Source of the DNA: Chitinophaga sp. CF418
GTDB taxonomy: Bacteria; Bacteroidota; Bacteroidia; Chitinophagales; Chitinophagaceae
Direction: 5' to 3'
NCBI RefSeq assembly: GCF_900142925.1
Contig: NZ_FRCN01000003.1
Span: forward strand, 89,300-153,299
Length of the DNA: 64,000 nucleotides
The notes beneath the pieces are model-generated. The model was not told the origin of the DNA. It did not search any database and saw only the letters and a program-made list of their open reading frames with translations. Position numbers and translations under genes: made by a program. Below are positions 16,388-27,671 of the stretch, in pieces; within the stretch, counting starts at the first letter, position 1; every line of letters starts with the position of its first letter.

Positions 16388-19096
16388 ATGCCTACAATTT
16401 ATATTGATAACAAACCCTTCGATGTAAAGACAGGTAAGAACCTGCTGGAAGCCTGTCTGAGCCTCGGAATTGATCTGCCCTATTTCTGCTGGCATCCTGC
16501 CATGGGAAGCGTCGGCGCATGCCGTCAGTGTGCAATAAAGGTCTTTAAAGATGAAGAAGACACCCGTGGTCGTCTGGTCATGAGCTGCATGGAAGGTGTA
16601 AAAGACGGAATGCGCATTTCTGTAAATGATGAAACAGCCAAAGCTTTCCGCTCGCAGGTAATAGAATGGCTGATGACCAATCACCCGCATGACTGCCCCG
16701 TATGCGATGAAGGCGGTTGCTGCCATCTCCAGGATATGACTGTGATGTCAGGACATAACTACCGGCACTATCATTTCAAAAAACGCACTTATCCCAATCA
16801 ATACCTGGGCCCCCTCATCAATCATGAAATGAACCGCTGTATCCAGTGTTATCGCTGTGTACGTTTTTACCACGATTATGCAGGAGGAAAAGACCTCAAT
16901 GTTTTTGCAGCGCACAATCACGTTTATTTCGGCAGGGAAAAAGACGGCGTGCTGGAAAGCCCCTTCAGTGGTAACCTGGCGGAAGTATGCCCCACCGGTG
17001 TTTTTACAGATAAGACCTTAAAAGAACATTATACCCGCAAATGGGATCTCACCAATGCACCATCCGTTTGTCAGCATTGCAGCCTTGGTTGTAATACGAT
17101 TGCCGGCGAACGTTACGGGCAACTGCGTAATATCGTCAACAGGTATAACCATGAAGTGAACGGCTATTTCCTGTGCGACAAAGGGCGCTTCGGATATGAA
17201 TTTGTAAACAGTGAAAACCGCATCACACAGCCACTCATTCGTAACCAGCCAATAGAAGCCACAGAACATGACACTGTGCTGCAGTATATGCGCGCATTGG
17301 TAACCGGACATAACCTGATTGGCATCGGCTCTCCGAGAGCGTCTCTTGAAAGCAATTACGCTCTTCTTGAGCTGGTAGGCAAAGAGAACTTCTACCAGGG
17401 CGTACCGGATGACCTGGTATACGTTGAACAGAAAATAGTGGATATCCTGCAATCCGGTACTGTCCACACCCCTTCCCTGAAAGAGATCGAACAGGCAGAT
17501 GCAGTGCTGGTACTGGGTGAAGATATCTGGAATACGGCGCCCATCATGGCGCTGGCTGTACGCCAGTCAGTCATGAAGACGGCCGCTACGCATACTACTG
17601 AACAGCTGCCCATTCCTACCTGGCATGATGCAGCCATCAAAGAACTGGTGCAGGAGGATAAAGGATTCCTGGCCAACATCACCATGCTGCCCTCTCCTCT
17701 TGACGAGATATCCTCTTCTTCCATGAAGGCAGCACCGGATGATATGGCAAGGCTGGGTTTTGCAATAGCGCATATACTCAACCCTTCACTTCCGGAGGTA
17801 CGCAATGCAGGAGAAGAACTCCTCTCCTATGCCGCCACCATCAGTAAAGCCCTGCAAGCCGCGAAGCATCCGGTTATCATTACGGGTACGTCCTGCTGGA
17901 ACAACGCGCTGATCAGGGCTGCCTTTGATATTGCTGCAGCACTGGACATGAATGAGAAGAAAGCAGGGCTGGCATTTGTCATGCAGGATTGCAACAGCAT
18001 GGGCCTTGCCATGACGCGTGCGTCATCGTTCGACAGAGCAGTTGCTGCCATACAACGCACTACAAACGTTACCGCTATCATCCTGGAAAATGATCTCTAC
18101 CGTTCTATCCCGGCCGCTAAAGCAGATACATTCTTCAACAAGTGTAAACATATCGTCGTTCTCGACACATTGCACAATCGCACTACAGAGAAAGCGCATG
18201 TGCTGATCCCCGCTGCTACGTTCGCGGAGGCAGATGGCACATTCGTGAATAACGAAGCCCGTGCGCAACGCAGCAGCCAGGTATTCATGCCGGCAAACAG
18301 TGAGATAAGAGAAAGCTTCAAATGGCTCGCCGACATCAAATCATTAGTAACAACTGCCTCCAACGGTCACGGAAAACATATGGACGATCTGCTGCACGCA
18401 TTGGAAGCCAGGCTTCCACAGTTTGCAGGTGTATCCAGGGTAGCGCCACCACACGACTTTCGTATCCATGGCGCCCGTATTCCGCGTGAATCACACCGCT
18501 ATAGCGGCCGTACAGCCATGCTGGCCAATCTGACCGTAAGCGAGCCAAAACCACTACAGGACGACGACTCATCTCTGTCATATACAATGGAAGGATACAG
18601 GGGCTTGCCGCCTTCTCCCCTTATTCCTTTCTTCTGGGCGCCGGGGTGGAACTCCGGTCAGTCAGTGACCAAGTACCAGGAAGAAGCCGGCGGCGCACTG
18701 AAAGGAGGTGATCCTGGTATCCGGTTGTTTGAACAGACCACTGCACCACCCGTATTCTCAAAAGACATCCCTGATGCATTTACTCCCCGGGCAGGCAAAT
18801 GGATGCTGCTCCCACAGTATCACATCTTTGGCTCCGGCGAACTAAGTGTATACACAAAAGGGATTGCCTCACTTTCTGCTGAACCTTATGTCTCATTATC
18901 CAGACGCGATGCGGAGCAGTCCCAGTTAAAGAACGGGGATACTGTTGCTGTAAAGACCGATGGTAAAACATACACACTCCCGCTCTCCATAAACGAATCA
19001 TTACCCGATGGCATCATACTGGTGCCGGCAGGACTGACAGGCATGGAAGCACTCAGCTGGGGTGCATGGGTGAACCTCTCAACTGTAATCGTATGA
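16388..19096 (+). CDS. nuoG: NADH-quinone oxidoreductase subunit G
   Basis: Of 902 residues. The N-terminal 2Fe-2S domain ([15 protein letters not shown] and MSCMEG) is followed by the His/Cys motif [16 protein letters not shown], a ferredoxin motif [13 protein letters not shown] with EVCPTG, then a molybdopterin-enzyme-like body. [16 protein letters not shown] with [11 protein letters not shown] keeps the four cysteines of the extra cluster N7, which only some bacteria retain. No molybdopterin site is expected to be functional in this subunit. ATGA overlap links it to nuoH. Confidence 0.96.
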   Translation: MPTIYIDNKPFDVKTGKNLLEACLSLGIDLPYFCWHPAMGSVGACRQCAIKVFKDEEDTRGRLVMSCMEGVKDGMRISVNDETAKAFRSQVIEWLMTNHPHDCPVCDEGGCCHLQDMTVMSGHNYRHYHFKKRTYPNQYLGPLINHEMNRCIQCYRCVRFYHDYAGGKDLNVFAAHNHVYFGREKDGVLESPFSGNLAEVCPTGVFTDKTLKEHYTRKWDLTNAPSVCQHCSLGCNTIAGERYGQLRNIVNRYNHEVNGYFLCDKGRFGYEFVNSENRITQPLIRNQPIEATEHDTVLQYMRALVTGHNLIGIGSPRASLESNYALLELVGKENFYQGVPDDLVYVEQKIVDILQSGTVHTPSLKEIEQADAVLVLGEDIWNTAPIMALAVRQSVMKTAATHTTEQLPIPTWHDAAIKELVQEDKGFLANITMLPSPLDEISSSSMKAAPDDMARLGFAIAHILNPSLPEVRNAGEELLSYAATISKALQAAKHPVIITGTSCWNNALIRAAFDIAAALDMNEKKAGLAFVMQDCNSMGLAMTRASSFDRAVAAIQRTTNVTAIILENDLYRSIPAAKADTFFNKCKHIVVLDTLHNRTTEKAHVLIPAATFAEADGTFVNNEARAQRSSQVFMPANSEIRESFKWLADIKSLVTTASNGHGKHMDDLLHALEARLPQFAGVSRVAPPHDFRIHGARIPRESHRYSGRTAMLANLTVSEPKPLQDDDSSLSYTMEGYRGLPPSPLIPFFWAPGWNSGQSVTKYQEEAGGALKGGDPGIRLFEQTTAPPVFSKDIPDAFTPRAGKWMLLPQYHIFGSGELSVYTKGIASLSAEPYVSLSRRDAEQSQLKNGDTVAVKTDGKTYTLPLSINESLPDGIILVPAGLTGMEALSWGAWVNLSTVIV

Positions 19097-20049
19097 CTGT
19101 AATGCAACACATATGGATCGTTTTAGGCGTACTCTTCGTATTCCTGAATATTGCTGCAGGGCTCATCTGGGTTGAACGCAGACTGCTGGCCTTGTGGCAG
19201 GACAGATTAGGTCCAAACCGTGCAGGGCCACTGGGGCTTTTTATTGTACTGGCAGATACGCTGAAGCTCTTCTTTAAAGAAGACTGGATCCCGCCATTCG
19301 CCGATAAATGGGTATTTATCCTTGCCCCTGCTATTGTAGTGGCCAGTGTACTGATGGGCATTGCCATCATTCCTTTTGCGCCCGGCATTGTGGTAGCCGA
19401 TCTGAATGTTGGTCTGATGTTCTTCCTGGCGATGTCATCGTTGGGCGTATACAGTATCGTATTGGGAGGATGGGCTTCCAATAATAAGTACTCCCTGTTG
19501 GGTGCTTTGCGGGGCGCCTCTCAGATGATCGCCTATGAAGTGTTCATGGGACTTTCCCTGATGGGGGTGGTCATGCTGAGCAAGTCTTTCAACCTGACAG
19601 ATATTGTAAACGCACAGAAAGGCCTGTGGTTTGTCGTTACACAGCCCATTGGCTTTGTCGTCTTCTTTATCGCCGGCCTTGCAGAAACCCATCGCCTGCC
19701 CTTTGATATTCCTGAAGCAGAGAGTGAGCTGATAGCTGGGTTCCACTCAGAATATTCAGGGATGAAATTTGGGATGTTCTTTATCGGCGAATACCTGGGT
19801 ATTTCACTGATCTCGGCAATGACAGCCACGCTATTTTTCGGCGGATGGCTGGGACCTGCGTTCCTGCCTCCGGTAGTATGGTTCTTCCTGAAAACATTTC
19901 TCTTCATCGGGCTTTTTATACTGCTGCGTGCTTCACTGCCACGTCCCCGCTATGACCAGCTGATGGGCTATGGCTGGAAACTGCTGTTGCCACTGGTATT
20001 GCTCAATCTTTTGGTTACCGGTGCAATTGCACTCTGGCTCAGATCTTAA
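19093..20049 (+). CDS. nuoH: NADH-quinone oxidoreductase subunit H
   Basis: Of 318 residues with eight TM helices. ATG 19093 overlaps the nuoG stop codon (ATGA); the longer frame from 19066 lies entirely inside nuoG and is rejected. Contains [10 protein letters not shown] after the first helix and [17 protein letters not shown], the acidic loop that links the quinone chamber to the proton-pumping modules. Confidence 0.96.
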   Translation: MTVMQHIWIVLGVLFVFLNIAAGLIWVERRLLALWQDRLGPNRAGPLGLFIVLADTLKLFFKEDWIPPFADKWVFILAPAIVVASVLMGIAIIPFAPGIVVADLNVGLMFFLAMSSLGVYSIVLGGWASNNKYSLLGALRGASQMIAYEVFMGLSLMGVVMLSKSFNLTDIVNAQKGLWFVVTQPIGFVVFFIAGLAETHRLPFDIPEAESELIAGFHSEYSGMKFGMFFIGEYLGISLISAMTATLFFGGWLGPAFLPPVVWFFLKTFLFIGLFILLRASLPRPRYDQLMGYGWKLLLPLVLLNLLVTGAIALWLRS

Positions 20050-20076
20050 AATGACGATAACATAAAACTTATAACA

Positions 20077-20592
20077 ATGATTAGTCACCTGCGTACAATG
20101 TGGTTGGTCTTCCGGCACCTCTTCCAGAAAAAGGTCACTGTACAATATCCGGAAGAAAAAGTGCCCCTGTATCCGCGATGGAGAGGACGTATTGTGCTCA
20201 CAAAAGATCCTGATGGTGGTGAACGCTGTGTAGGTTGTTATCTGTGTGCTGCTGCATGTCCGGTGGATTGTATCGCGCTGCAGGCCACAGAAAATGAGGA
20301 GGGGCGCAGATACCCGGAATTCTTCCGCATCAATTTCTCCCGCTGCATCTTTTGTGGATACTGTGAGGAAGCATGCCCTACATACGCTATACAGCTGATC
20401 CCCGATTTTGAGATGGCGGAATACAACCGTCAGGACCTGGTATACGAAAAAGAAGATCTGCTGATCGACAGCCAGGGGAAATATCCCGGTTATAACTTCT
20501 ATAACGTGGCTGGTCTTGATGCAGGCGTGAAAGAAAAAGGTAAGGGAGAAGATGAAGAAACCCCGGTAGATATCAAAAGTTTATTACCCTGA
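20077..20592 (+). CDS. nuoI: NADH-quinone oxidoreductase subunit I
   Basis: Of 171 residues. Ferredoxin-like subunit with clusters N6a and N6b, shown by [15 protein letters not shown] and [15 protein letters not shown]. An N-terminal amphipathic segment docks on the membrane arm. The acidic C-terminal tail ([12 protein letters not shown]) is an extension not seen in shorter homologues. Confidence 0.97.
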   Translation: MISHLRTMWLVFRHLFQKKVTVQYPEEKVPLYPRWRGRIVLTKDPDGGERCVGCYLCAAACPVDCIALQATENEEGRRYPEFFRINFSRCIFCGYCEEACPTYAIQLIPDFEMAEYNRQDLVYEKEDLLIDSQGKYPGYNFYNVAGLDAGVKEKGKGEDEETPVDIKSLLP

Positions 20593-20604
20593 AAATATAA
20601 GGAT

Positions 20605-21138
20605 ATGTCTCTGGTCTTCTATATATCATCATTCATTGCGATCCTGTCTACCATTATGGTGATCACACGTTATCAACCTATCCACGCACTGTTGTACCTG
20701 GTAGTGTCCTTTCTGGCGTTGGCGGTTACATTCCTTTCGTTAGGAGCACCCTTTGCAGCAGCATTACAGGTGATCGTTTACGCAGGCGCCATTGTAGTGC
20801 TTTTCATCTTTGTGGTGATGATGCTGAACCTTGGTAAGCAGACCGCCCAACAGGAGAAAGAATGGCTGCAACTGCGGGCATGGCTTGGCCCATCAATATT
20901 ATCGCTGGTGTTACTGGCAGAGATGGCCGTATTGCTGTTACAGGATGCACCTGAAGCTATGCCTGCCACTGTCGTCACACCGAAACAGGTGTCCTTATCA
21001 TTGTACGGAGAGTATATCATTGCAGTGGAGCTGGTAGGATTCCTGCTGATGACGGGCATTGTAGGCGCAGCACATATCGGTAAACATAAGAAAAAGAGCC
21101 TGCACAGGTTCCTTCAAACATATCCAAACCTGAACTGA
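20605..21138 (+). CDS. nuoJ: NADH-quinone oxidoreductase subunit J
   Basis: Of 177 residues with five TM helices; [19 protein letters not shown] is the signature third helix, whose pi-bulge region moves during turnover. The TGA stop shares its A with the start of nuoK (stop 21136-21138, ATG 21138), indicating coupled translation. Confidence 0.96.
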   Translation: MSLVFYISSFIAILSTIMVITRYQPIHALLYLVVSFLALAVTFLSLGAPFAAALQVIVYAGAIVVLFIFVVMMLNLGKQTAQQEKEWLQLRAWLGPSILSLVLLAEMAVLLLQDAPEAMPATVVTPKQVSLSLYGEYIIAVELVGFLLMTGIVGAAHIGKHKKKSLHRFLQTYPNLN

Positions 21139-21446
21139 TGTCTATTGTTCACGCACATACGGTCTTAATAGTCGCCGCTATCCTGTTTGTACTGGGACTG
21201 GCAGGTGTACTCACAAGGAAGAATATCATTTTCATGCTGCTCTCTATCGAGATCATGCTCAATGCCGCCGGACTGGCATTCGTGGCTGCCGGCTCCAGGT
21301 GGCAGCAGCCGGACGGACAGGTCATGTACCTGTTCATCCTGGCCATGGCGGCAGCAGAAGTGTCTGTTGCACTGGCACTGGTATTACAGATCCAGCACCA
21401 GCATAAGACACTGGATGTTGAAGAACTAAAAGAACTAAAAGATTAA
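21138..21446 (+). CDS. nuoK: NADH-quinone oxidoreductase subunit K
   Basis: Of 102 residues, three TM helices, the expected family length. Two membrane glutamates on the proton path are visible in [11 protein letters not shown] and [11 protein letters not shown]. Starts on the last base of nuoJ. Confidence 0.97.
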   Translation: MSIVHAHTVLIVAAILFVLGLAGVLTRKNIIFMLLSIEIMLNAAGLAFVAAGSRWQQPDGQVMYLFILAMAAAEVSVALALVLQIQHQHKTLDVEELKELKD

Positions 21447-21453
21447 GTTTTAT

Positions 21454-23343
21454 ATGCAACAGTACCTGTATCTGATACCTGTCCTGCCCCTGCTGGGTTT
21501 CCTGGTGTTATCAATGGCGGGGAAACACCTGTCCCGCAACTTCATTGCGGGTATCGGGGCCGGCAGTATCTGCACTTCCGCACTCATTGCACTCATCATC
21601 AGTGCCGGTTTCCTGCAGTCGCCTCCGGAAACAGGCGCTTACACGCAGGTATTATGGCACTGGTTCCTTACCGGTCACTTATCGGCAGATGTCAGCCTGC
21701 GCATGGATGCACTGTCGCTCGTCTTCATTTGCATCATTACATTCATAGGAGCCCTGATCCATATTTACTCCATTGCCTTCATGCGCGAGGACAGGGATTA
21801 TGCCCGCTTCTTTGCGAGTATGAACCTCTTTGTCTGCGCGATGCTGACATTGGTGATGGCCGACAACCTGGTATTGATGTACCTGGGATGGGAAGGCGTC
21901 GGATTGTGTAGTTACCTGCTCATCGGCTTCTGGTATGAAACACCGGCCAATTACCGGGCTGCCAATAAAGCCTTTGTGATCACCCGTATTGGCGACACTG
22001 CCATGATCATTGGTCTCTTTCTTTTATTCAAAGAACTGGGTACATTATATATCCCTGATATCCTGGCGAAAGCCCCTCAGCAATTCGGCAGTGGTTCCAC
22101 CACTATTACACTGATCGCCTTATTACTCCTGTCTGGCGGGATCGGTAAATCTGCACAACTTCCCCTTCAGACATGGTTGCCCGACGCAATGGCAGGCCCT
22201 TCGCCCGTGAGTGCATTGATCCATGCGGCCACCATGGTAACAGCAGGTGTTTATCTCATAGCAAGAATGCATACCCTTTTCGAACTCTCTCCCATTGCTA
22301 TGCAGGTCACTGCCATAATAGGAGCCGTAACGCTATTCATTGCAGGCTGCAGCGCTATGGTACAGACGGATATTAAGAGAGTCCTGGCTTATTCCACCAT
22401 CAGCCAGATCGGTTACATGTTCCTGGCGCTGGGAGTAGGAGCCTGGAGCGCTGCAATCTTCCATTTCTTCACGCATGCTTTCTTTAAAGCCCTCTTATTC
22501 CTTGCTGCAGGCGCTGTTATTGAAACACTGCACCATGAGCATGACATCTTCAAAATGGGAGGGCTTAGAAAGAAAATGCCTGTTATCTTTTATACGTTCA
22601 CAATAGGGGCTGCAGCATTGGCGGCATTGCCACTGATCACTGCGGGCTTCTTTAGTAAAGACCAGATTCTCTGGTATGCATGGAGTGCCAATGGCGGTCA
22701 TCCTGTACTCTGGACATTGGCCCTGCTGGGTGCTTTTATTACCGCATTTTATTCCACCAGGCTGATACTGGTAGTTTTCTGGGGAGACATGAAAACAACA
22801 CCAGGCCATCTTCCGGGACCTGCTATGGTCGTTCCGCTGGTCATACTTGCCTTCTTCTCAATAGCGGTAGGCTGGATAGAATGGCCGCATAACCTCTTGC
22901 ATGTTTCTCTTTTTTCTGAAATAGTACAACAGGCATTGCCGGCCACAACGCTGAAAAGTAATCTGCCGCCGGAAATAGTGTTCCAGCTGATTGCCGTAGG
23001 TGTTTCTCTTCTCGGCATTTACACTGGTTATGTGTTATACTACGGACAAAGCGAACTGCTGATGCGATGGAAGCAATCTGAGGGCCTGATGAGTGTACGG
23101 CATTTCCTGTTTAAAGGATGGAAATTTGACCAGCTCTATGATATCTTGCTGGTAAGACCCTTCCTGTTCATTACCCGCATCAATAAATCTGACGTATCCG
23201 ATAAACTATATACTGCCATTGCTGATGCTAACCTGCATCTCAACAAGCTGTTCTCCATCTCTCAGAATGGCTCCTTACGATGGTATGTAACTGGTGTGCT
23301 GATAGGTATCCTGTTTATCATCACCTTACAATTACTGTTATGA
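21454..23343 (+). CDS. nuoL: NADH-quinone oxidoreductase subunit L
   Basis: Of 629 residues. The distal antiporter-like pump with about 15 TM helices plus the long lateral helix (near 500-600). Key motifs are YLGWEGVGLCSYLLIGFW (pumping Glu) and GKSAQLPLQTWLPDAMAGPSPVSALIH (pumping Lys and conserved His). The stop overlaps the nuoM ATG as ATGA. Confidence 0.97.
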   Translation: MQQYLYLIPVLPLLGFLVLSMAGKHLSRNFIAGIGAGSICTSALIALIISAGFLQSPPETGAYTQVLWHWFLTGHLSADVSLRMDALSLVFICIITFIGALIHIYSIAFMREDRDYARFFASMNLFVCAMLTLVMADNLVLMYLGWEGVGLCSYLLIGFWYETPANYRAANKAFVITRIGDTAMIIGLFLLFKELGTLYIPDILAKAPQQFGSGSTTITLIALLLLSGGIGKSAQLPLQTWLPDAMAGPSPVSALIHAATMVTAGVYLIARMHTLFELSPIAMQVTAIIGAVTLFIAGCSAMVQTDIKRVLAYSTISQIGYMFLALGVGAWSAAIFHFFTHAFFKALLFLAAGAVIETLHHEHDIFKMGGLRKKMPVIFYTFTIGAAALAALPLITAGFFSKDQILWYAWSANGGHPVLWTLALLGAFITAFYSTRLILVVFWGDMKTTPGHLPGPAMVVPLVILAFFSIAVGWIEWPHNLLHVSLFSEIVQQALPATTLKSNLPPEIVFQLIAVGVSLLGIYTGYVLYYGQSELLMRWKQSEGLMSVRHFLFKGWKFDQLYDILLVRPFLFITRINKSDVSDKLYTAIADANLHLNKLFSISQNGSLRWYVTGVLIGILFIITLQLLL

Positions 23344-24809
23344 TACTGATATGGATGATATGCATATTACTGGCAGGGGGCATAGTATGCTGGCTGGCGG
23401 CGCGAAGATCGCCCCTGCTGGCAAAGTGGATTGCCCTGCTCACCGTCACCGCCGATCTGCTGATCGCGTGCTGGCTCTTCAGTGTATACAAAGCTTTCCC
23501 GGATAATACTTCCTGGTATATCAATTACCAGGCAAACTGGATACCGGCATTAGGTATCAGCTTCCATGTAGCCATGGATGGGTTCAGCCATGTATTGCTG
23601 CTGCTCACCTTCTTCCTGGGCATCCTGTCTGTGCTCTGCTCTTGGAAAGAGATTAAGGAAAAAACTGGCTTCTATTTCTTTAACCTGCTGTGGACACTGG
23701 CCGGTATCAGTGGTGTGTTCATTGCCATGGACATGATACTGTTCTACTTCTGCTGGGAGGTGATGCTGATACCGATGTATTTCCTGATTATCTTATGGGG
23801 GGATGCCCGCCGCCGTTACGCAGGTTACAAGTTCTTCATTTTTACACAGGTAGGCAGCCTGTTGATGCTGTTGTCTATCCTGGCTTTATATTTCATTCAT
23901 GGCGATCAGACAGGCAGATATACGTTTGATTATTTCAGCCTGTTGCAAACCGCAACAGATCCGGCCATAGCGAAATGGATCATGCTGGGCTTCCTCATTG
24001 CATTTGCCATCAAACTACCGGTAGTGCCTTTCCATAACTGGCTGCCAGATGCGCATGGAGAAGCACCCACAGCAGGCAGCCTTGTGCTGGCCGGTTTATT
24101 ATTGAAGACAGGCGCTTATGGCATCATCCGTTTTGTACTGCCGCTGTTCCCGGAAAGTGCTGTAGCCATTGCTCCTGTGATGATACTGTTCGGAGTGGCA
24201 GGTATCATCTATGGTGCCCTGCTAGCCTTTTCACAAACCGATCTCAAACGCCTGATCGCATATACTTCTGTGAGTCATATGGGCTTTGTGCTGGTGGGCG
24301 TCTTCTCTTTCAATAGCATCGCCATGCAGGGAGTCGTGATGCAGATCCTGACACATGGTCTCAGTACCGGGGCACTCTTCGTCATGGCAGGCATGCTGAA
24401 GGAAAGACTGCATACGAGGGATATTGACCGGATGGGAGGCCTGTGGACCTCTATGTCTGGAATGGGCGGCATAGCGATACTGTTCACCATGGCGTCTGCA
24501 GGTCTTCCGGCACTGGGCAATTTCATTGCTGAATTCTTCATCCTCCTGGGCGCATTTGCCAATCATCCGGCATTCAGCATCATTGCCACTCTCGGCCTGA
24601 TCCTTTCCGCCATATATTCCCTGCGCATGCTGCAGAAAGTATTCATGGGCCAACAGCACTTTACCGAGCCTGTAAAAGACATCAGTGCCAGGGAACTGGT
24701 TATTATGGCCGCGCTGAGCATCAGTATAGTGGTCCTGGGATTATTCCCGCAACCTATTATCGATACCGTGCAACATTTATCTACTATTCATCCGTTACTC
24801 CATGAATGA
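23340..24809 (+). CDS. nuoM: NADH-quinone oxidoreductase subunit M
   Basis: Of 489 residues from ATG 23340, which overlaps the nuoL stop; the open frame beginning at 23280 is inside nuoL and rejected. About 14 TM helices. FYFCWEVMLIPMYFLI carries the pumping Glu and KLPVVPFHNWLPDAHGEAPTAGS the Lys/His pair. Its last 8 bp overlap nuoN. Confidence 0.97.
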   Translation: MILIWMICILLAGGIVCWLAARRSPLLAKWIALLTVTADLLIACWLFSVYKAFPDNTSWYINYQANWIPALGISFHVAMDGFSHVLLLLTFFLGILSVLCSWKEIKEKTGFYFFNLLWTLAGISGVFIAMDMILFYFCWEVMLIPMYFLIILWGDARRRYAGYKFFIFTQVGSLLMLLSILALYFIHGDQTGRYTFDYFSLLQTATDPAIAKWIMLGFLIAFAIKLPVVPFHNWLPDAHGEAPTAGSLVLAGLLLKTGAYGIIRFVLPLFPESAVAIAPVMILFGVAGIIYGALLAFSQTDLKRLIAYTSVSHMGFVLVGVFSFNSIAMQGVVMQILTHGLSTGALFVMAGMLKERLHTRDIDRMGGLWTSMSGMGGIAILFTMASAGLPALGNFIAEFFILLGAFANHPAFSIIATLGLILSAIYSLRMLQKVFMGQQHFTEPVKDISARELVIMAALSISIVVLGLFPQPIIDTVQHLSTIHPLLHE

Positions 24810-26241
24810 GCTACAACTATCAGCCCTGCTTCCTTTCATTGTACTGGCAATGGCCTCCGTCGTTGTCATATTGCTGATCGCTTTCCGCTTAAGCCATACT
24901 GTTATCCAGGTGGTTGGATTCCTGATGATGTGCCTGGTTGTCTTTGCCACCTGGTATGTCAGGGATACACTACCCCAGGAAATCCCACCACTTTTTATTG
25001 TAGACGGGCAGGCGGCAGTATTTACAGGCCTGATCATTTTTTGTGTGTTAGTAATCGGGCTGTTTTCATACATCTATTTTGAGGAACGGGAAGAGAACCC
25101 CAAAGAATATTACATACTCCTGTTCCTTGCTACGCTTGGCGCCGCCACCCTGACCATCAGCCAGCATTTCATCTCCCTGTTTATTGGACTGGAGTTACTA
25201 AGCGTAAGCTTATATGCATTGATCGCCTACCTGCGCAACAGGAACAATGCAGTGGAAGCCGGCATGAAGTATCTTGTACTGGCAGCGCTTTCTTCCGCCT
25301 TCCTCTTGTTTGGAATGGCGCTCATCTATATGGAAACCGGCAGTATGAAATTTTCCGGTATTGCGGAGCAACTGGCAACGGTAGGATCATCTCCGCTGTT
25401 CCTCATGGGACTTGGCACTATTATCGTTGCTGTAGGCTTTAAACTGGCCCTGGTGCCGTTCCATCTGTGGGCGGCTGATGTTTACCAGGGTTCCCCCTCT
25501 CCCGTTACAGCATTCATCGCCACCATTTCCAAGATCGGAACATTCGCCGTGTTACTTCGCTTTGCACAGAGCATCCAGCTACAGCATTATCAGCTGGCTG
25601 TTACTATCTTTTCTGTCATAGCTATTGCATCCATGATAACGGGGAATATACTTGCGTTACAACAACGTAACCTGAAACGCCTGCTGGCCTATTCCTCTAT
25701 TGCGCATTTCGGCTATCTGCTGGTGGCATTTCTTCCAGGGAATAATGCGGGCACTGAAGCTGCTATTTTTTACCTGACAGCGTATTCTATCACACTATTA
25801 TCAGCCTTTGGGGTGATCATTCTTTTGTCTTCCAGGCACCATGAAGCAGAAGAGCTGCATACATATGACGGACTGATTTGGAAGCGACCTATCATAGGCA
25901 CCGTTCTGGCTATTTCCCTGCTGTCCCTGGCAGGCATTCCACTTACCGCCGGCTTTCTGGCGAAGTTCTTTATACTATCTGCCGGTGTACACCAGTCCGT
26001 CTGGCTCCCATTGATCGTCCTGGTACTAACCAGCGTGATCGGTCTGTATTACTATCTGCGTGTCATTAATACCCTGTTCTCTACGACAGTATCTGCTGAA
26101 GCGATTCCCAAATCAGTCCATCCGTTCTTCCATGTATCCACTTATATCACCTTAGTGATCATGGCAGGACTGATATGCTGGCTGGGAATATTCCCCAGCC
26201 TCACCTTGCAGGGCATACGGACTTTTCTGATGTTACATTAG
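24802..26241 (+). CDS. nuoN: NADH-quinone oxidoreductase subunit N
   Basis: Of 479 residues, about 14 TM helices, third antiporter-like subunit. FIGLELLSVSLYALIAY has the membrane Glu and FKLALVPFHLWAADVYQGSPSPV the Lys/His pair. Last gene of the operon, so the set A-B-CD-E to N is complete in the standard order. A strong terminator follows within 30 bp. Confidence 0.97.
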   Translation: MNELQLSALLPFIVLAMASVVVILLIAFRLSHTVIQVVGFLMMCLVVFATWYVRDTLPQEIPPLFIVDGQAAVFTGLIIFCVLVIGLFSYIYFEEREENPKEYYILLFLATLGAATLTISQHFISLFIGLELLSVSLYALIAYLRNRNNAVEAGMKYLVLAALSSAFLLFGMALIYMETGSMKFSGIAEQLATVGSSPLFLMGLGTIIVAVGFKLALVPFHLWAADVYQGSPSPVTAFIATISKIGTFAVLLRFAQSIQLQHYQLAVTIFSVIAIASMITGNILALQQRNLKRLLAYSSIAHFGYLLVAFLPGNNAGTEAAIFYLTAYSITLLSAFGVIILLSSRHHEAEELHTYDGLIWKRPIIGTVLAISLLSLAGIPLTAGFLAKFFILSAGVHQSVWLPLIVLVLTSVIGLYYYLRVINTLFSTTVSAEAIPKSVHPFFHVSTYITLVIMAGLICWLGIFPSLTLQGIRTFLMLH

Positions 26242-26270
26242 ATCATATACAAGCTATCATACCGAAATAC

Positions 26271-26317
26271 TAAATAGGCTTCAGTACGGAATATCTCTTC
26301 CTGCTGAAGCCTATTTA
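26271..26317 (+). terminator. Terminator of the nuo operon
   Basis: Perfect 14-bp stem TAAATAGGCTTCAG / CTGAAGCCTATTTA with a 19-nt loop, followed by ATTTTT, 29 bp after the nuoN stop codon. It closes the thirteen-gene operon; the A-rich left side could also serve the minus strand. Confidence 0.9.
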
Positions 26318-26399
26318 ATTTTTCGACATCTTTAATATGGCGTTGAATTTGACAGTTTGAAGTCACAACTTGTAACCTCAAAAAGGGGAGAGACCCATT

Positions 26400-27041
26400 T
26401 TATTGCGCCGATGTAACTATCTCATCATAGATGTCGTCAAACTCTTTGCCTTTATGGGACTGCCAGATACCGGCAAATTTCGTTTCCACTCCTTTCAGTA
26501 GCTGGAAGCATAACATCTTGTCATCTTCGTTCAAATCATGGAACATGATCTCTGCCAGTTGGCTCATCCTTTTTCTGCAGGTTATCAATACTTTTTCACC
26601 TTTCGGCGTGACCTTCAGCCGTTTTGATCTTTTATCCTCTTTATCAGCATACTCCGTCAGGTAACCCAGTTTCTTTAACCTGCCCAGCATATCTGTTCCG
26701 GTAGACAGTTCCTGCAAAGCTGCATAAATTGCCTCCGTTTTTCTCGGTTCATCCAGTTGCTGCACGGTATTGAGCAGGGAGTATTCATCTACCGTATTTA
26801 TACCGGTCCCCTCCATCGCAGCAGCAGTATAGATAGCGTGCAGCTTAAAGATCCTGCCGATCAGGCGCATCAATACACCATCCGTGCTGACAGGCAGAAA
26901 TTTACCCGTAGGCAATGGCTTTCTGTCATCTTTTTCTTTCTGACTGGCCAGGTAATACCGGCAAAACTCCTCAATGCTACCATCCGGGTATTGAGCATCA
27001 AAAGCCCCCCATTCATTGATGAGCACTACTGCTTTATTCAT
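26400..27041 (-). CDS. MarR-family transcriptional regulator
   Basis: Of 213 residues from ATG at 27041 (MNKAVVLINEWGAF). Winged helix-turn-helix in about 85-180: LSTGTDMLGRLKKLGYLTEY, then DKEDKRSKRLKVTPKG, the typical wing with basic residues. The N-terminal 60 residues are an extra helical region. It is divergent from a two-gene membrane operon and a 26-bp pseudo-palindrome lies between them, so local repression or autoregulation is likely. Ligand unknown. Confidence 0.85.
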   Translation of the reverse strand: MNKAVVLINEWGAFDAQYPDGSIEEFCRYYLASQKEKDDRKPLPTGKFLPVSTDGVLMRLIGRIFKLHAIYTAAAMEGTGINTVDEYSLLNTVQQLDEPRKTEAIYAALQELSTGTDMLGRLKKLGYLTEYADKEDKRSKRLKVTPKGEKVLITCRKRMSQLAEIMFHDLNEDDKMLCFQLLKGVETKFAGIWQSHKGKEFDDIYDEIVTSAQ

Positions 27042-27091
27042 GAAATTACTCTGTTTTCGAAGCAAACATAAAATAAATACTTCGGAAATAG

Positions 27092-27117
27092 TATATTTAT
27101 TACGTAAACGATATACA
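27092..27117. promoter_or_regulatory. Likely MarR operator
   Basis: A 26-bp pseudo-palindrome with arms GTATATTTATTAC and GTAAACGATATAC; 10 of 13 positions are symmetric and the centre is TTACGTAA. It lies 51 bp before the regulator start on one side and 56 bp before the membrane-protein gene on the other. Size and place fit a MarR dimer site. Confidence 0.6.
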
Positions 27118-27172
27118 TTTGCCATATAAAACATCGAAACCGTAATATATTACACATCTAAACCACTATCCA

Positions 27173-27634
27173 ATGATCTTTCAAAGCTTTCTGTTATTCC
27201 ACCTGGTGGGGTTGGTGCTGTTTGCAGGGACTACCACCGCTGACTTTGTCACCTACCAGCAATTCTGGAAACAATATGCGCGGGATGCTGTTGTCGCAAA
27301 ACCCATGTTACAGACCATGATAAAGTTCCCTTTGCTGATGGGACTTGGAATGGCGGCTATCATCCTCAGTGGCGTAGGTATGATGGCAATGACACATGGC
27401 ATATTCGGTGAGCAACTATGGTTCAGGATAAAATTTGCCATTGTGCTCCTTATTATTCTGAACAATATCATCATTGGCAGGCGCCTGGTAACCGGTCTGA
27501 AGAAAAAAATGGCGGACGGCGCCAATGACGCCGGGGAAACATTACAGATAAAGAATAAGCTCCGTCTGTTTCATTATGCACAGCTGGTCATGTTCTTTGC
27601 GATTATCCTGCTCAGTGTTTTCAAGTTCAGCTAA
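27173..27634 (+). CDS. Small four-TM membrane protein (CopD/DUF2269-like)
   Basis: Of 153 residues with four predicted TM helices (about 5-22, 52-72, 83-100, 130-150). An early His in FHLVGLVLF and the fourth-helix FHYAQLVMFFA resemble the haem/quinone-facing helices of small CopD- or DUF2269-like proteins, but exact family is uncertain. Forms a two-gene operon with the DoxX-like gene 37 bp downstream; likely controlled by the divergent MarR regulator. Confidence 0.7.
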   Translation: MIFQSFLLFHLVGLVLFAGTTTADFVTYQQFWKQYARDAVVAKPMLQTMIKFPLLMGLGMAAIILSGVGMMAMTHGIFGEQLWFRIKFAIVLLIILNNIIIGRRLVTGLKKKMADGANDAGETLQIKNKLRLFHYAQLVMFFAIILLSVFKFS

Positions 27635-27671
27635 TTCTTACCAGCATTCATTACGATTAAAAACAAAGACA

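Noticed and set aside
19066..19092. Earlier start for nuoH
   Set aside because: Lies inside nuoG; the ATGA overlap at 19093 gives the family's expected N-terminus.
11787..26241. Something unusual in the complex I operon
   Set aside because: All subunits, cofactor motifs and order are standard, including the known C-D fusion; only the long NuoA and NuoI tails differ slightly.
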